A stretch of DNA of 64,000 bases from an uncultured Opitutia bacterium (GCA_903834135.1 CAILHZ010000008.1:62001-126000); one strand, 5' to 3'. Shown: positions 10,401 through 18,145, counted from the first letter of the stretch. Notes: a model not told the origin generated them from the sequence alone. Translations and numbers: made by a program.

Positions 10401-10814
10401 TTGTGAAGGCGGTACCCAAGGACCACCTGTTTCACTCCAACCTGGAGAGCCAGCTATTGCTTCCTCAAGCCCAAGCTCATCAGCAAGTACTGTGGCATAC
10501 TTAAAGGCGTCCTTCCAATCAGGTGTCATGTAGACAAGGCGCTTTGGAACCACAAGCGGGGTTGTTAAATTAGCATCAAAATTCTGAAATCCACCTATAT
10601 GTACCCGGTGCATCCACTCGAGATCTAGCTTAATTCCTTCTTTAGCAATATTACCATTCATCCAATGCCACCACACACGTGGACGTGAACTTAAAGGAGG
10701 GCTTTGGAAGCCCTCAGTGAGGACATCTCCCCCTGCCTCTGCTCTCAAAACAGTGGTTACAAGACTCATAACCAGTGCAGCAAATACGATAGGGCTAAGT
10801 TTTAACAATTTCAT
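7419..10814 (-). CDS. GH106-like alpha-L-rhamnosidase
   Basis: 1131 residues with a signal peptide (1-26, ending LRAEA). The N-terminal part carries the GH106 hallmark RPRVWWHWMNGNIAKEG near residue 43 followed by DLEWMHRVHIGGFQNFDAN, then AGSPGWSETGGPWVPP. The middle has the long TIM-barrel region (YVITDSWEAGAQNWTDDM; MGHYGESHEGG; SMTAYGSDW), and the last about 170 residues form a galactose-binding-like beta-sandwich (ELWLDLGDVKNMAEVQINGT). GH106 enzymes release L-rhamnose from plant or algal polysaccharides. Being first of the minus-strand run, it probably shares a promoter upstream of 10814 with the GH109-like, DUF1553 and DUF1501 genes. Related uncharacterised glycosidases share this architecture, so rhamnose is likely but not certain. 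Confidence 0.87.
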   Translation of the reverse strand: MKLLKLSPIVFAALVMSLVTTVLRAEAGGDVLTEGFQSPPLSSRPRVWWHWMNGNIAKEGIKLDLEWMHRVHIGGFQNFDANLTTPLVVPKRLVYMTPDWKDAFKYATVLADELGLEEAIAGSPGWSETGGPWVPPSQGMKKYVWSETDIEGGRTFNGILNHPPTVSGPFQTIPTQDHARVSLTDLSVPQFYADAAVVAYKVAETDSSLEALHPEITSSGPLSERIDHKGSVPLKLTLLPISETGNDSWIQYRFSEPQIIHTAKLIVRRLTKADNDLYGIRTAQLYVYSSNDGKDFSLVAPFEYFDAPSITISLPVVKAKYFRIVFRQEYSVSKRKQIALASVNNPKAKNHSAPKYYEIVDYNLIPGARINYFEKKAAFGMMEDGLYKFPTPSYGASDIISKDSIIDLTSLMQKDGSLKWDVPAGKWRILRLGFSLIGKTNHPATEEATGLEVDKLNRSYVKNYMDGYLNSYKETVGSELMGKRGIKYVITDSWEAGAQNWTDDMIAKFKQSRGYDPIAWLPVFAGHIVESSEASDRFLWDFRKVISDLVADEHYGQVQASLKERGMGHYGESHEGGRALIADGMEVKKLDDIPMSAMWMPDYGTYKEMFHLNADDRESASVAHIYGQNLAAAESMTAYGSDWMWSPETLKPTADQEFLNGINRFVIHESAHQPVVGKAPGLTLGPYGQWFNRNETWAEQAGPWIDYLSRCSFLLQQGQFQADLIYYYGEDTNLTALFSKKSPNIPAGYGYDFINPDGLINVLHVNNNRITAPSGMSYRVLCLDPFTKNMSLPVLRALYKLVQEGATVIGAKPINDPSLSDDPAEFKILTDALFGTGAGEYHVGNGQVFAGQTIERVLNQLGIVRDFDFTKSAADSRIDYIHRRVAGEDIYFVANRSDHNEVFNASFRVEGKEAELWHPETGYKEALSYTMNQGVTSVPLKLEAWGSAFIVFRKKTSIQSVTLPVMTEHVLRALTGPWKVEFENGRGAPASAELSDLISWSDSTDLGIKYYSGVGAYTKTFAVDPEWLNSSAELWLDLGDVKNMAEVQINGTVLHQVWHAPYRLELKHFLKAGDNVIKIRVTNAWVNRLIGDEQPGAVKYTYADVKPYTAKSPLLPSGLIGPVRLISRSSR

Positions 10815-10839
10815 GAAGGGGAAGCATCTAACGGGGTTA

Positions 10840-11476
10840 TACTGGCTTATAATCCAGTAGGAACTTGGGGTTATTTTTAAGACGCCCTTAATCGATCCTC
10901 GTTACAGCGAATTTAACCTATAAATCATACCAGTAACCCAAGGCTTAAAGAGCCTAAATAATCTCGTCGTTAACTTAGTAGACCGTGGCATTAAAAACGG
11001 TTACCTGCTTCTTCATATATGACCTAAGGCCAATGGCACAATCCCAGAGGAAATAAAACTGTTACTACGAGCCATAGGCGCTTGGCTAAAAATAAACGAT
11101 CAAGCAATCTATGGCACAACACCTTGGTCAATCTATGGAGAAGATCAGCCTAAATTTAACTCTCGAAACGTATCCTTTAATGAGAAAAATAATCTCCATT
11201 AATAGGAATAAAGATATTCATTTTACCGTAACTGCAAATGTGCTCTATGCTAAGGTGCTAGCATAGCCAGGGGAGAGCATTCTTATTAAAAGCTTTGCCT
11301 GAACGAATAATTGGTCAGGCCTCTACCCTAATGAAATTAGTTCAATTATCATGCTAGGAGATAATAAACCACTTGCATGAGAAACGACTAAGGATGGCTT
11401 ACTAATCCATACGCCTCATACACGGTCCAACGCGTGTGCCTAAGTATTTAAGATTGTTGGGAAAAGACCGTATTAA
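10840..11476 (+). pseudogene. decayed GH29 alpha-L-fucosidase, 3' fragment
   Basis: Conceptual translation across frames gives the C-terminal part of a GH29 alpha-L-fucosidase: VGTWGYF near 10857, then LVDRGIKNGYLLLHI*PKA, NGTIPEEIKLLLRAIGAWLK and IYGTTPWSIYGEDQP (10966-11160), and after a frameshift near 11205 DIHFTVTANVLYAKVLA*PG, KSFA*TNNWSGLYP, IIMLGDNKPLA*ETTKDGLL and CA*VFKIVGKRP (to 11476). At least five in-frame stops lie inside otherwise recognisable family motifs, several where Trp or Gly is expected, plus two frame changes. No upstream catalytic half is seen; the remnant stops near the start of the GH106 gene. It is a clear degenerate gene, on the opposite strand to the glycosidase run. 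Confidence 0.85.
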
Positions 11477-11500
11477 GCCTAGGCTTTGGTACGGAACCTA

Positions 11501-11758
11501 CTAAGGAGTAAGAGATTTCCTGCGCTGAACTCTTGCATGACTATTTTGATTAGTCTTTGGTTCAGATTGACGAGATCTTAAGCGTTGAAGTGCACTACCT
11601 ATTCCAACACGTGTATGGCCATCTTCGGCCTTCGTATGAAGCGCCTTTAAGTTTAGATGAGGCGTTTTACGTGAAACTAACTGTTTTTCTAAAACATTTT
11701 CTCTGAGGACTGGAGGGAGCAGTAACTTATTAGTTTTCTGAATTTGATCAGTAGTCAT
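11501..11758 (-). CDS. small basic hypothetical protein
   Basis: An 85-residue open frame from an ATG at 11758, divergent from arsR. I do not recognise a family. It is hydrophilic, with a basic C-terminal third (RLRSRQ, VQRRKS) and no signal peptide or membrane segment. It lies between a pseudogene and the arsenic operon, so it could be a chance frame in decaying DNA. Its composition is not obviously out of line with real proteins here, but nothing positive supports expression. Confidence 0.35.
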   Translation of the reverse strand: MTTDQIQKTNKLLLPPVLRENVLEKQLVSRKTPHLNLKALHTKAEDGHTRVGIGSALQRLRSRQSEPKTNQNSHARVQRRKSLTP

Positions 11759-11972
11759 ATTCGAATGGATTAAACTGAAACTAGAATAGCATCTTTACTC
11801 AGAGTTGCTGCGCATATTTTGAGTATTTTCTTCGTTTTCTCTTAAAAACGTGCAAAACCGAACAATCACACAATCTAATCAATCCAAAGCTATTTATGAC
11901 CTACAAACATCCGCAGAAACTAGTTAAGTGATAATCGATCAGCTTTAAAACGTAACAATTTAATAATAGCTA

Positions 11973-11990
11973 TATACCTATTAAGGTATA
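11973..11990. promoter_or_regulatory. ArsR operator, perfect inverted repeat
   Basis: TATACCT-ATTA-AGGTATA is a perfect 7-base inverted repeat with a 4-base spacer, ending 12 bases before the ATG of the arsR gene at 12003. Its position and form fit the autoregulatory operator of an ArsR/SmtB repressor. Because it ends directly at a TTG (11991) that could otherwise be read as the start, it also supports the ATG at 12003 as the true start. Confidence 0.65.
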
Positions 11991-12002
11991 TTGTTTAATT
12001 TA

Positions 12003-12419
12003 ATGACCGATCTAATTACAATTTACGCATGCCTATGCGATAAAACACGTTTAAGAATATTAAACCTTCTTCTGAAAGGTCCACTCTGTGTATGCCATTT
12101 TCAATCCATTTTAGGGAAACCTCAGGTTGCGATTTCCAAACATCTCAAGTATTTAAAAAATCATGCTTTAGTAGAATCCAGCCGAAATGCTAATTGGGTT
12201 ATCTATATGTTACCTAAAAAGCAGAGTGCACTTCTTGAAAAAAATCTTGCCTGCCTACAGGACTGCGTAAAAGAAGACGGTCAATTCAGCAAGGATGTAC
12301 AGAAAATGAGTATTATTACCTCTCGCTCAACTTGCGGCCTTTCCCCTAAACAAGCCGTTACTAAAATAAATCAACGGCTTGCTGCTTATGAAAAAAATAC
12401 TTATTTTATGCACAGGTAA
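12003..12419 (+). CDS. arsR: ArsR family arsenic-responsive repressor
   Basis: 138 residues from the ATG at 12003 (a TTG at 11991 is also in frame). It has the winged-helix of the ArsR/SmtB family: [12 protein letters not shown], then [30 protein letters not shown]. The Cys pair C29-V-C31 stands at the As(III)/Sb(III) site of the DNA-reading region in classical ArsR proteins, and a second pair C10/C12 lies near the N-terminus. Binding of arsenite would release the operator at 11973-11990. The C-terminal extension after residue 95 is longer than in the minimal ArsR. The gene overlaps arsC by 32 bases, so both are one transcript. Confidence 0.88.
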   Translation: MTDLITIYACLCDKTRLRILNLLLKGPLCVCHFQSILGKPQVAISKHLKYLKNHALVESSRNANWVIYMLPKKQSALLEKNLACLQDCVKEDGQFSKDVQKMSIITSRSTCGLSPKQAVTKINQRLAAYEKNTYFMHR

Positions 12420-12822
12420 TTCATGCCGTAGCCATATGGCTCATGGTATCTTGAAAGCCTGCGTCGGTAACACAGTAGAAGTCTTAAGCGCTGGCTCGAA
12501 ACCTGCGGGTTACGTGCATCCTAAAGCAATTCAGGTTATGAAAGAAATAGGGATAGATATTTCGGATCATACTTCAAAGAGTTTGGAAATTTATCTTAAC
12601 CAAGAGATTTTTAGTGTCATCACCGTTTGCGGTAACGCCGATCAAGTATGCCCGATGTTTCCCGGCCAGGTAAATCGACACCATTGGGGATTTAATGATC
12701 CAGCACATGCTACAGGAACTGAAGATGAAATCTTAAATGCTTTCAGGAAAACAAGAGATGAAATAAGGCTTGTATTTGAAGCCTATGGCGCGGGTTTAAA
12801 AGAAGGTAGTAAATTAAACTAA
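12388..12822 (+). CDS. arsC: thioredoxin-coupled arsenate reductase ArsC
   Basis: 144 residues from the ATG at 12388; an in-frame TTG nine bases earlier is less likely because the protein naturally begins [15 protein letters not shown]. The low-molecular-weight phosphatase P-loop C8-TGNSC-R14 is intact, and the resolving pair C81/C88 (VCGNADQVC) matches the three-cysteine mechanism of the thioredoxin-linked ArsC class. It reduces arsenate to arsenite in the cytoplasm. No arsenite exporter (acr3 or arsB) follows in the window, which is unusual for a working detoxification operon; the pump may be elsewhere. The next gene is a DUF6428 frame with a nonsense codon. Confidence 0.93.
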   Translation: MKKILILCTGNSCRSHMAHGILKACVGNTVEVLSAGSKPAGYVHPKAIQVMKEIGIDISDHTSKSLEIYLNQEIFSVITVCGNADQVCPMFPGQVNRHHWGFNDPAHATGTEDEILNAFRKTRDEIRLVFEAYGAGLKEGSKLN

Positions 12823-12829
12823 AATTAAT

Positions 12830-13327
12830 ATGATTCCTTTAATCGATTCATCCTGTGATTGCAGCACACAATCAGTACAAACACAGGGCTTAACAATCTC
12901 TGCTCTAAAACAAGCGCTTATGGCGGCTCCTGATTTTCCCATTACGGTAATATAGACAGATGGTGAACCTATCGAAGCACACTTCCACATCACAGAAATT
13001 GGCCGTGTTCAAAGAGACTTTGTAGATTGTGGCGGTACACAACGTACCGTTATAACGTGCCTACTTCAAACCTGGGTAGCCTCAGATATAGACCACCGGA
13101 TAACCGCAGGCAAACTACTGAAAGCATTTGCTTACGCCGCCCCAATTTTGAAGGATGAGGACCTTCCATTAGAGTTAGAGTATCAGACCTGCAATGTAGT
13201 CCAAGTTACTGTTGCCTCAATTACTCAGGACACTAGCAGCTTTATTATTCGCTTAGCCTCAAAGCATACGGACTGTTTAGCCAAAGACGTTTGCCTTCCT
13301 CAGAGCAATGGTGCTTCCTGCTGTTAG
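12830..13327 (+). pseudogene. DUF6428 family gene interrupted by one TAG
   Basis: A 166-codon frame starting ATG at 12830, 7 bases after arsC, ending in TAG at 13325-13327. It translates to a DUF6428-type protein (AHFHITEIGRVQRDFVDCGG, LLQTWVASDIDHR, KHTDCLAKDVC, final CC). One in-frame TAG at 12953-12955, codon 42, breaks it between ITVI and TDGEPIEAHF; everything after it is conserved and in frame. DUF6428 genes are often next to arsR and arsC, so this is probably the third gene of the operon. A single recent nonsense mutation is the simplest reading; a sequencing error or readthrough are alternatives. TAG ends genes normally here, so it is not a sense codon. Confidence 0.82.
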
Positions 13328-13351
13328 AGATAATTACAGTTTTAACCGTCA

Positions 13352-13367
13352 GCTCGGTTGACCGAGC
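13352..13367. promoter_or_regulatory. GC-rich hairpin after the ars operon
   Basis: GCTCGG-TTGA-CCGAGC is a perfect 6-base stem with a tetraloop, 25 bases after the DUF6428 stop. No T-run follows, so it is not a classical intrinsic terminator on its own. It may act together with the AT-rich hairpin 27 bases further on. Confidence 0.4.
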
Positions 13368-13393
13368 CTAAGTATTAGACTAGTAGTTAGGCA

Positions 13394-13421
13394 TAATCTG
13401 ATATTTTTATCAGATTATTTT
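13394..13421. terminator. AT-rich hairpin, possible terminator or operator
   Basis: A perfect 10-base inverted repeat, TAATCTGATA and TATCAGATTA, with a TTTT loop, followed by TTTTA. It lies between the ars operon and the gene that starts at 13435. The stem is AT-rich, so it would be a weak terminator; its position 18 bases before a start codon also suits an operator. Confidence 0.45.
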
Positions 13422-13434
13422 ACCCCCTACCCCC

Positions 13435-13980
13435 ATGCTATCACGATACTGCCGGCTATCTGCACTATTTATTGCGTCTTTAATGCTAGCCAAAGCCGCT
13501 GAACCGTCCTGGCAAGAACTGCTCAAAAAAGACCTTCCTTTACTTGGCCACCGCAATTGGATTGTAGTCGCTGATTCCGCATATCCGCTTCAAACAGCTC
13601 CTGGTATTGAAACTGTGTTTATCGATGCTAATGAACTTGATGTTGTTAAAGGCGTTATTTCTGAACTTGCAAAATCAAGGCATGTCAGAGCAGCAATTTA
13701 TACAGATACCGAACTTAATTACGTAGCTGAAAATAATTCCCCAGGAATTAGTGTCTTCCGCGCAAGCTTAAATAACCTCCTTGCTCATGAAAAAACACAG
13801 GCCTTACCACACGAGCAAATTATAAGTAAACTCGATGAAGCCGGTAAAACATTTAAAATTCTGCTCATCAAAACTAATCTAACAATGCCGTACACTTCGG
13901 TTTTCTTTCAATTAGAATGCGGGTACTGGAACGATCAAGCCGAGGCAGAACTAAGATCAGCAATAAATAAATCTAAGTGA
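13435..13980 (+). CDS. secreted RbsD/FucU-like protein
   Basis: 181 residues with a signal peptide (1-22, ending LAKAAEP). The body resembles the RbsD/FucU sugar-mutarotase fold: LLGHRNWIVVADSAYPLQ near residue 36 parallels the G-H-G-D-x-I-V-x-x-D core with its conserved His, and the end FKILLIKTNLTMPYTSVFFQLECGYW parallels the last strands of that fold. The family enzymes interconvert ribose or fucose anomers in the cytoplasm; export would be a departure. The GH116 gene starts 27 bases later, so the two are probably one operon and may act on the same sugar. The match is by motif only. Confidence 0.6.
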   Translation: MLSRYCRLSALFIASLMLAKAAEPSWQELLKKDLPLLGHRNWIVVADSAYPLQTAPGIETVFIDANELDVVKGVISELAKSRHVRAAIYTDTELNYVAENNSPGISVFRASLNNLLAHEKTQALPHEQIISKLDEAGKTFKILLIKTNLTMPYTSVFFQLECGYWNDQAEAELRSAINKSK

Positions 13981-14007
13981 TCTAACATAAAGAGAACACC
14001 TTCTTAC

Positions 14008-16659
14008 ATGTCATCTTCGCAATCAAATGATACGTGTTGCACAGATAGTTGTGGATGTGTTCCCAAAATTAATCGCCGTGAATTTGCACGGCTTGCAAGC
14101 CTTGGGACCGTTGCTCTTAGCCTGAATACACCTGCTATCATGGCGGGTCCTTTTACTGAGAGTGATTTCGATTATCAGATTCCTGAAGATAAGAAACTCG
14201 ATCCTCGTTGGGTAGATTCTTTATTTGTACGTGGAAAGCCTGAAATCTTACAAGGTAAAGCACTCCAGTATGTAGGTATGCCTATTGGTGGCATATGTGC
14301 AGGGCAACTTTACTTAGGAGGCGACGGGAAACTCTGGCATTGGGATATTTTTAATTATGTCAAAGGCACTGGTGATTCGAATTACTCAAAACCACCAAGC
14401 CCAGAGTCACCCCTAGAGCAGAAATTTTACCTCAAACTTGGTGATAAAGAAATCAGTTTAGATAACACAGGCTTTACAGACATTAGTTTCCGAGGCGAAT
14501 ACCCGATTGGTCTTATCACCTATAAAGACAGCCAGATTCCTGTTGTTGTTAACCTTGAGGCATATTCGCCTTATATTCCGCTTAATACCGAAGACTCAAG
14601 TCTTCCAGCAACTATATTAGAATATACAATTACTAATACGTCACAAATTCCACTATCATGCGAACTGATCGGCATGATAGAGAATGCTGTTCTCTTAAAC
14701 AACCGCAATACTCCAGGTAAACGTAGAATCCAGTCTATTGTGAAATCAGATTATACTTCACTGTGTTGTACTGCTGAAGTCGATGACACCTTAGGAGCAG
14801 ATATTAATTCCCATAAAAATTTACCTGACTATGGAACTATGGCTCTCACCCTACTGGGCAAAGCTGCAGACACAACTAGTTTAAATGTAAGTAAAGCAAT
14901 CAGTGAAACCCTAAATGGTGAAATCGGCAGAAAGTTAGATCTTAATCCAGGACAGTCCGTAATTGTTCAATTCATTCTCACATGGCATTTCCCGAATATT
15001 ATTTACAAGGGTAAATATCCTAAAGGAATAAACCGAGTGCACTCTGTGAGTGAAAATAAACAGTTTTATGCTGCTCAGTTTTTAGATGCATTCCACGTTG
15101 CAGATTATATCGCTAAAAACTTTTCGCGCTTAAGTGAAACGACCAAATTATGGAGAAATACTTGGTATGACTCAACTCTGCCTTACTGGTTTTTGGATAG
15201 GACCCAGGTCAACACATCAACTCTAGCCACCTCGACATGCTTAAGGTTTAGCTCGGGACGCTTCTGGGCTTGGGAAGGCGTAGGGTGCTGCGAGGGAACT
15301 TGTACGCACGTTTGGCATTACGCTCAGGCGATGGCTCGGCAATTTCCGGAATTAGAACGCATCTTAAGAGAGCGCATTGATTTTGGCTTAGCCTTGCAAA
15401 GTGATGGAGCAATTCACTTCAGAGCTGAGAATAATAAAATTCCTGCAATAGACGGCCAGGCAGGTTCTATCCTTCGAGCATTAAGAGAACACCAGATGAG
15501 TAAAGACGATGCATTCCTTAAACGCATTTGGCCTCAGATCAAACAAGCAACTAATTGGCTCATTTCTAAAGATGCAAATGAAGATGGCATTATTGAAAGC
15601 AACCAACATAATACACTTGATAGCGATTGGTATGGTGCTGTCGCTTGGTTAAGCAGTCTTTATATTAGCGCTCTATCTGCAACAGCACAACTTGCAGATG
15701 AGATGCAGGATAAAGCATATGCTCTTAAGTGCCGTAAGATTCTAAAACGCGGTCAAAATAAATTAGTTACCGAGTTATTCAATAAAGAGTATTTTATAAA
15801 TAAAGTAGATTCCAAGCATCTCAATGCAATCAATTCTGGCACAGGCTGTGAAATTGACCAAGTCATGGGACAAAGCTGGGCCTTTCAAGTTGGAATGCCT
15901 CGTATCTTACCTGAAATCGAAACACGCAAAGCCCTACAATCACTTTGGAAATATAATTTTTCTCCAGATGTAGGCCCTTACAGAGCTCATAATAAAACAG
16001 GCAGATGGTATGCAATGGCTGGAGAAGCAGGACTTCTGATGTGTACTTTCCCACGTAAAGACTGGAACTTCAAAAACGCATCAGGAGTTGGTAATAAGCA
16101 AAGCGGATTTGCAGGCTATTTCAATGAGTGCATGAACGGTTTTGAATACCAAGTCGCGGGTCACATGCTTTGGGAAAATATGGTTTTAGAAGGAATGGCT
16201 ATTACCCGTGCAGTACATGACCGTTATAATGCCACGAAGCGTAATCCGTGGAACGAAGTTGAATGTGGAGATCACTATGCCAGATCTATGGCAAGCTACG
16301 GGGTATTCCTAGCCGCCTGTGGCTTCGAGTACCATGGACCCTTAGGCCATATCGGTTTTGCACCTCGACTCACTCCTGCAGCCTTTAAATGCCCCTTTAC
16401 TGCTGCTGAGGGCTGGGGAAATTATTCTCAAACAATTACTCCAGCAGCGTTTAATGCGGTAGTATCAATTAAGTGGGGATCTCTTAGCCTTAATTCACTG
16501 AGTATTGTTTCCGGAATTAATCACCGCACCGTATCGGTCAAACAAGGCTCATCATTAATTCCAGCCTCATTTACTACAGAAGAAGGCAAAACTAAAATTA
16601 CCCTAAGTTCCAAAGTAGTGCTAACTTCACATGATGAGCTTAGCGTGCGTCTGACTTAA
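14008..16659 (+). CDS. GH116 (GBA2-type) glycosidase, Tat-exported
   Basis: 883 residues. A Tat motif (NRREFARLA, residues 22-30) follows an unusual Cys-rich leader (C10, C11, C15, C17). The GH116 N-terminal beta domain begins PIGGICAGQLYLGGDGKLWHWDIFN; the catalytic (alpha/alpha)6 domain carries EGVGCCEGTCTHVWHYAQA near residue 427, the region of the nucleophile Glu, and DANEDGIIESN and MNGFEYQVAGHMLWE, the region of the acid/base Asp. GH116 covers beta-glucosidase, beta-xylosidase and glucosylceramidase activities, so the substrate is open. It is 27 bases after the RbsD/FucU-like gene and converges with the flavoprotein gene at 16685. Confidence 0.9.
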   Translation: MSSSQSNDTCCTDSCGCVPKINRREFARLASLGTVALSLNTPAIMAGPFTESDFDYQIPEDKKLDPRWVDSLFVRGKPEILQGKALQYVGMPIGGICAGQLYLGGDGKLWHWDIFNYVKGTGDSNYSKPPSPESPLEQKFYLKLGDKEISLDNTGFTDISFRGEYPIGLITYKDSQIPVVVNLEAYSPYIPLNTEDSSLPATILEYTITNTSQIPLSCELIGMIENAVLLNNRNTPGKRRIQSIVKSDYTSLCCTAEVDDTLGADINSHKNLPDYGTMALTLLGKAADTTSLNVSKAISETLNGEIGRKLDLNPGQSVIVQFILTWHFPNIIYKGKYPKGINRVHSVSENKQFYAAQFLDAFHVADYIAKNFSRLSETTKLWRNTWYDSTLPYWFLDRTQVNTSTLATSTCLRFSSGRFWAWEGVGCCEGTCTHVWHYAQAMARQFPELERILRERIDFGLALQSDGAIHFRAENNKIPAIDGQAGSILRALREHQMSKDDAFLKRIWPQIKQATNWLISKDANEDGIIESNQHNTLDSDWYGAVAWLSSLYISALSATAQLADEMQDKAYALKCRKILKRGQNKLVTELFNKEYFINKVDSKHLNAINSGTGCEIDQVMGQSWAFQVGMPRILPEIETRKALQSLWKYNFSPDVGPYRAHNKTGRWYAMAGEAGLLMCTFPRKDWNFKNASGVGNKQSGFAGYFNECMNGFEYQVAGHMLWENMVLEGMAITRAVHDRYNATKRNPWNEVECGDHYARSMASYGVFLAACGFEYHGPLGHIGFAPRLTPAAFKCPFTAAEGWGNYSQTITPAAFNAVVSIKWGSLSLNSLSIVSGINHRTVSVKQGSSLIPASFTTEEGKTKITLSSKVVLTSHDELSVRLT

Positions 16660-16684
16660 AAAAAGATAAACTTCTCTTTGCTAC

Positions 16685-18145
16685 TCAACTAACAGTTACA
16701 GGAGCCAAAACTTCAGCAAGTGTGATAGAATCTAAGTAGCTTCGCAGGTATTTAATAACATCAAGAGCGGTATAACTATCCATTCCCTCACGTATTAAAC
16801 GACTCAAATCAGTAAACTCGTTACCCGCAGTGACAAGTGCTGCCTCAACTCCCGAGCCTCTACATTGACCATAACCCACCGTTGCTGCCAATCCGTTACA
16901 AAGACATTTACGCCCCACAGTATCAGCCTCCCTACCCCCTTTGCGAAAATACTCTTCAATAGGTTCACCTGAGCAGCGGTAACCAATATTACCGTCAGAT
17001 TTTTTAAAGAGTTCTCTTAGATAGCCTAAATCACATACGCGCTCCCGCTTTAGATATACAAGAGCCTCACCTATTGTATTTGATATATTTACTATCTTAA
17101 ACGGAAAGCCTGTTGGTGATGCAACGGGATCTGTAAAGACAGAAGCCACCTGACTCCGGCTTGCACGTATAGCCTCAACTTTTAAATGCGTTTCAATTCC
17201 TGATTCATCACAAAAAGCAAATGCAGTTCCAACCTGAATACCGGTAGCACCAAGCTTGAGAGCATCTTTAAGTTTTTCTGGACGACCATAAGAACCAGCA
17301 AGCCAAAAAGGGATTCCTAGTTCTTTAATTTTTACAAGATCAGGAATATCTCTTTCTCCGTAAATTGGCTGTCCAGTAGCATCACACTGCATTGCCCCAC
17401 GTGGAGGTGCATTATGACCGCCTGCTTTATCACCTTCGACAACAAACCCATCAACTTTGCCGTTTGATTTCTTAGCAAGCGTTAGAGCGAGTGTTGCTGA
17501 GGACACAATTGCAATAAAGTATGGTCTAGCTAAAGATTTAAGCCTATCGCCAAACATCTTAGGATCGAACCTTAAGACAAAGTGATCTCCCTGCTCTGCT
17601 CCAGATACTTCAATTTTCATTTCAGCAGGATGACCTTCAGAAAAAAGATCTAAGATGCCAGGTATAGACCGAGGTATTCCAGCCCCCATGAGTACATAGT
17701 CGACCCCTGCAAGCATGGCCCCATAAATAGAGGCCAAGGTCGGGAGTTGTATTTTCTCAAGAAGATTAATTCCTACGACTCCAGCATGGCCTTCTTTCGC
17801 AAGAAATACCTCTACAAAATTTGCTACAACAGTTAATTCAACAAGGGGTGCACCTGGATTAAGACTTGGCATAGGAACAGTCGCAAATGCAGCAGTCTTA
17901 TCTTTTCCACCTTCTATAAAGTATTTATGCTCAATACGCGCCGCAACATCAGGATAAGGGAAATGCTTTAGCGCACGACGCATAGCACCATCAAGATCTC
18001 CCAATTGAAGTCTCCTTGAAAATACGGTCGCTAGTGCCGTACCTGAAACGACACCCAATTCTCCCTCTTTAGAAACCGCTCGAGCTAAGCTCCAGCTTGA
18101 GACTGCGATACCCATACCCCCTTGAATAATAATAGGATGCTTCAT
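16685..18145 (-). CDS. nitronate monooxygenase-like flavoprotein
   Basis: 486 residues from the ATG at 18145; an in-frame GTG at 18160 would add five residues, but the family begins with the PIIIQGGMG strand seen here. It is a TIM-barrel of the NPD/nitronate monooxygenase family (FMN binding: GGMGIAVSSWSLARAVS, VEGDKAGGHNAP, FWLAGSYGRPEKLKDALKLGATGIQVGTAFAFCDESG). The C-terminal part has a cysteine cluster (CSGEP, RKCLCNGLAATVGYGQCRG) seen in the longer subgroup. It would oxidise nitronates or a related substrate using FMN in the cytoplasm. No neighbour explains its substrate. Confidence 0.85.
   Translation of the reverse strand: MKHPIIIQGGMGIAVSSWSLARAVSKEGELGVVSGTALATVFSRRLQLGDLDGAMRRALKHFPYPDVAARIEHKYFIEGGKDKTAAFATVPMPSLNPGAPLVELTVVANFVEVFLAKEGHAGVVGINLLEKIQLPTLASIYGAMLAGVDYVLMGAGIPRSIPGILDLFSEGHPAEMKIEVSGAEQGDHFVLRFDPKMFGDRLKSLARPYFIAIVSSATLALTLAKKSNGKVDGFVVEGDKAGGHNAPPRGAMQCDATGQPIYGERDIPDLVKIKELGIPFWLAGSYGRPEKLKDALKLGATGIQVGTAFAFCDESGIETHLKVEAIRASRSQVASVFTDPVASPTGFPFKIVNISNTIGEALVYLKRERVCDLGYLRELFKKSDGNIGYRCSGEPIEEYFRKGGREADTVGRKCLCNGLAATVGYGQCRGSGVEAALVTAGNEFTDLSRLIREGMDSYTALDVIKYLRSYLDSITLAEVLAPVTVS

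Noticed and set aside
10966..11476. Possible recoding of TGA or TAG as Trp or Gly in the fucosidase-like stretch
   Set aside because: Stops of all three types occur, with frame changes; other genes use TAG, TGA and TAA as normal stops. Decay explains it.
12379..12387. TTG start for arsC
   Set aside because: The ATG at 12388 gives the standard [15 protein letters not shown] beginning.
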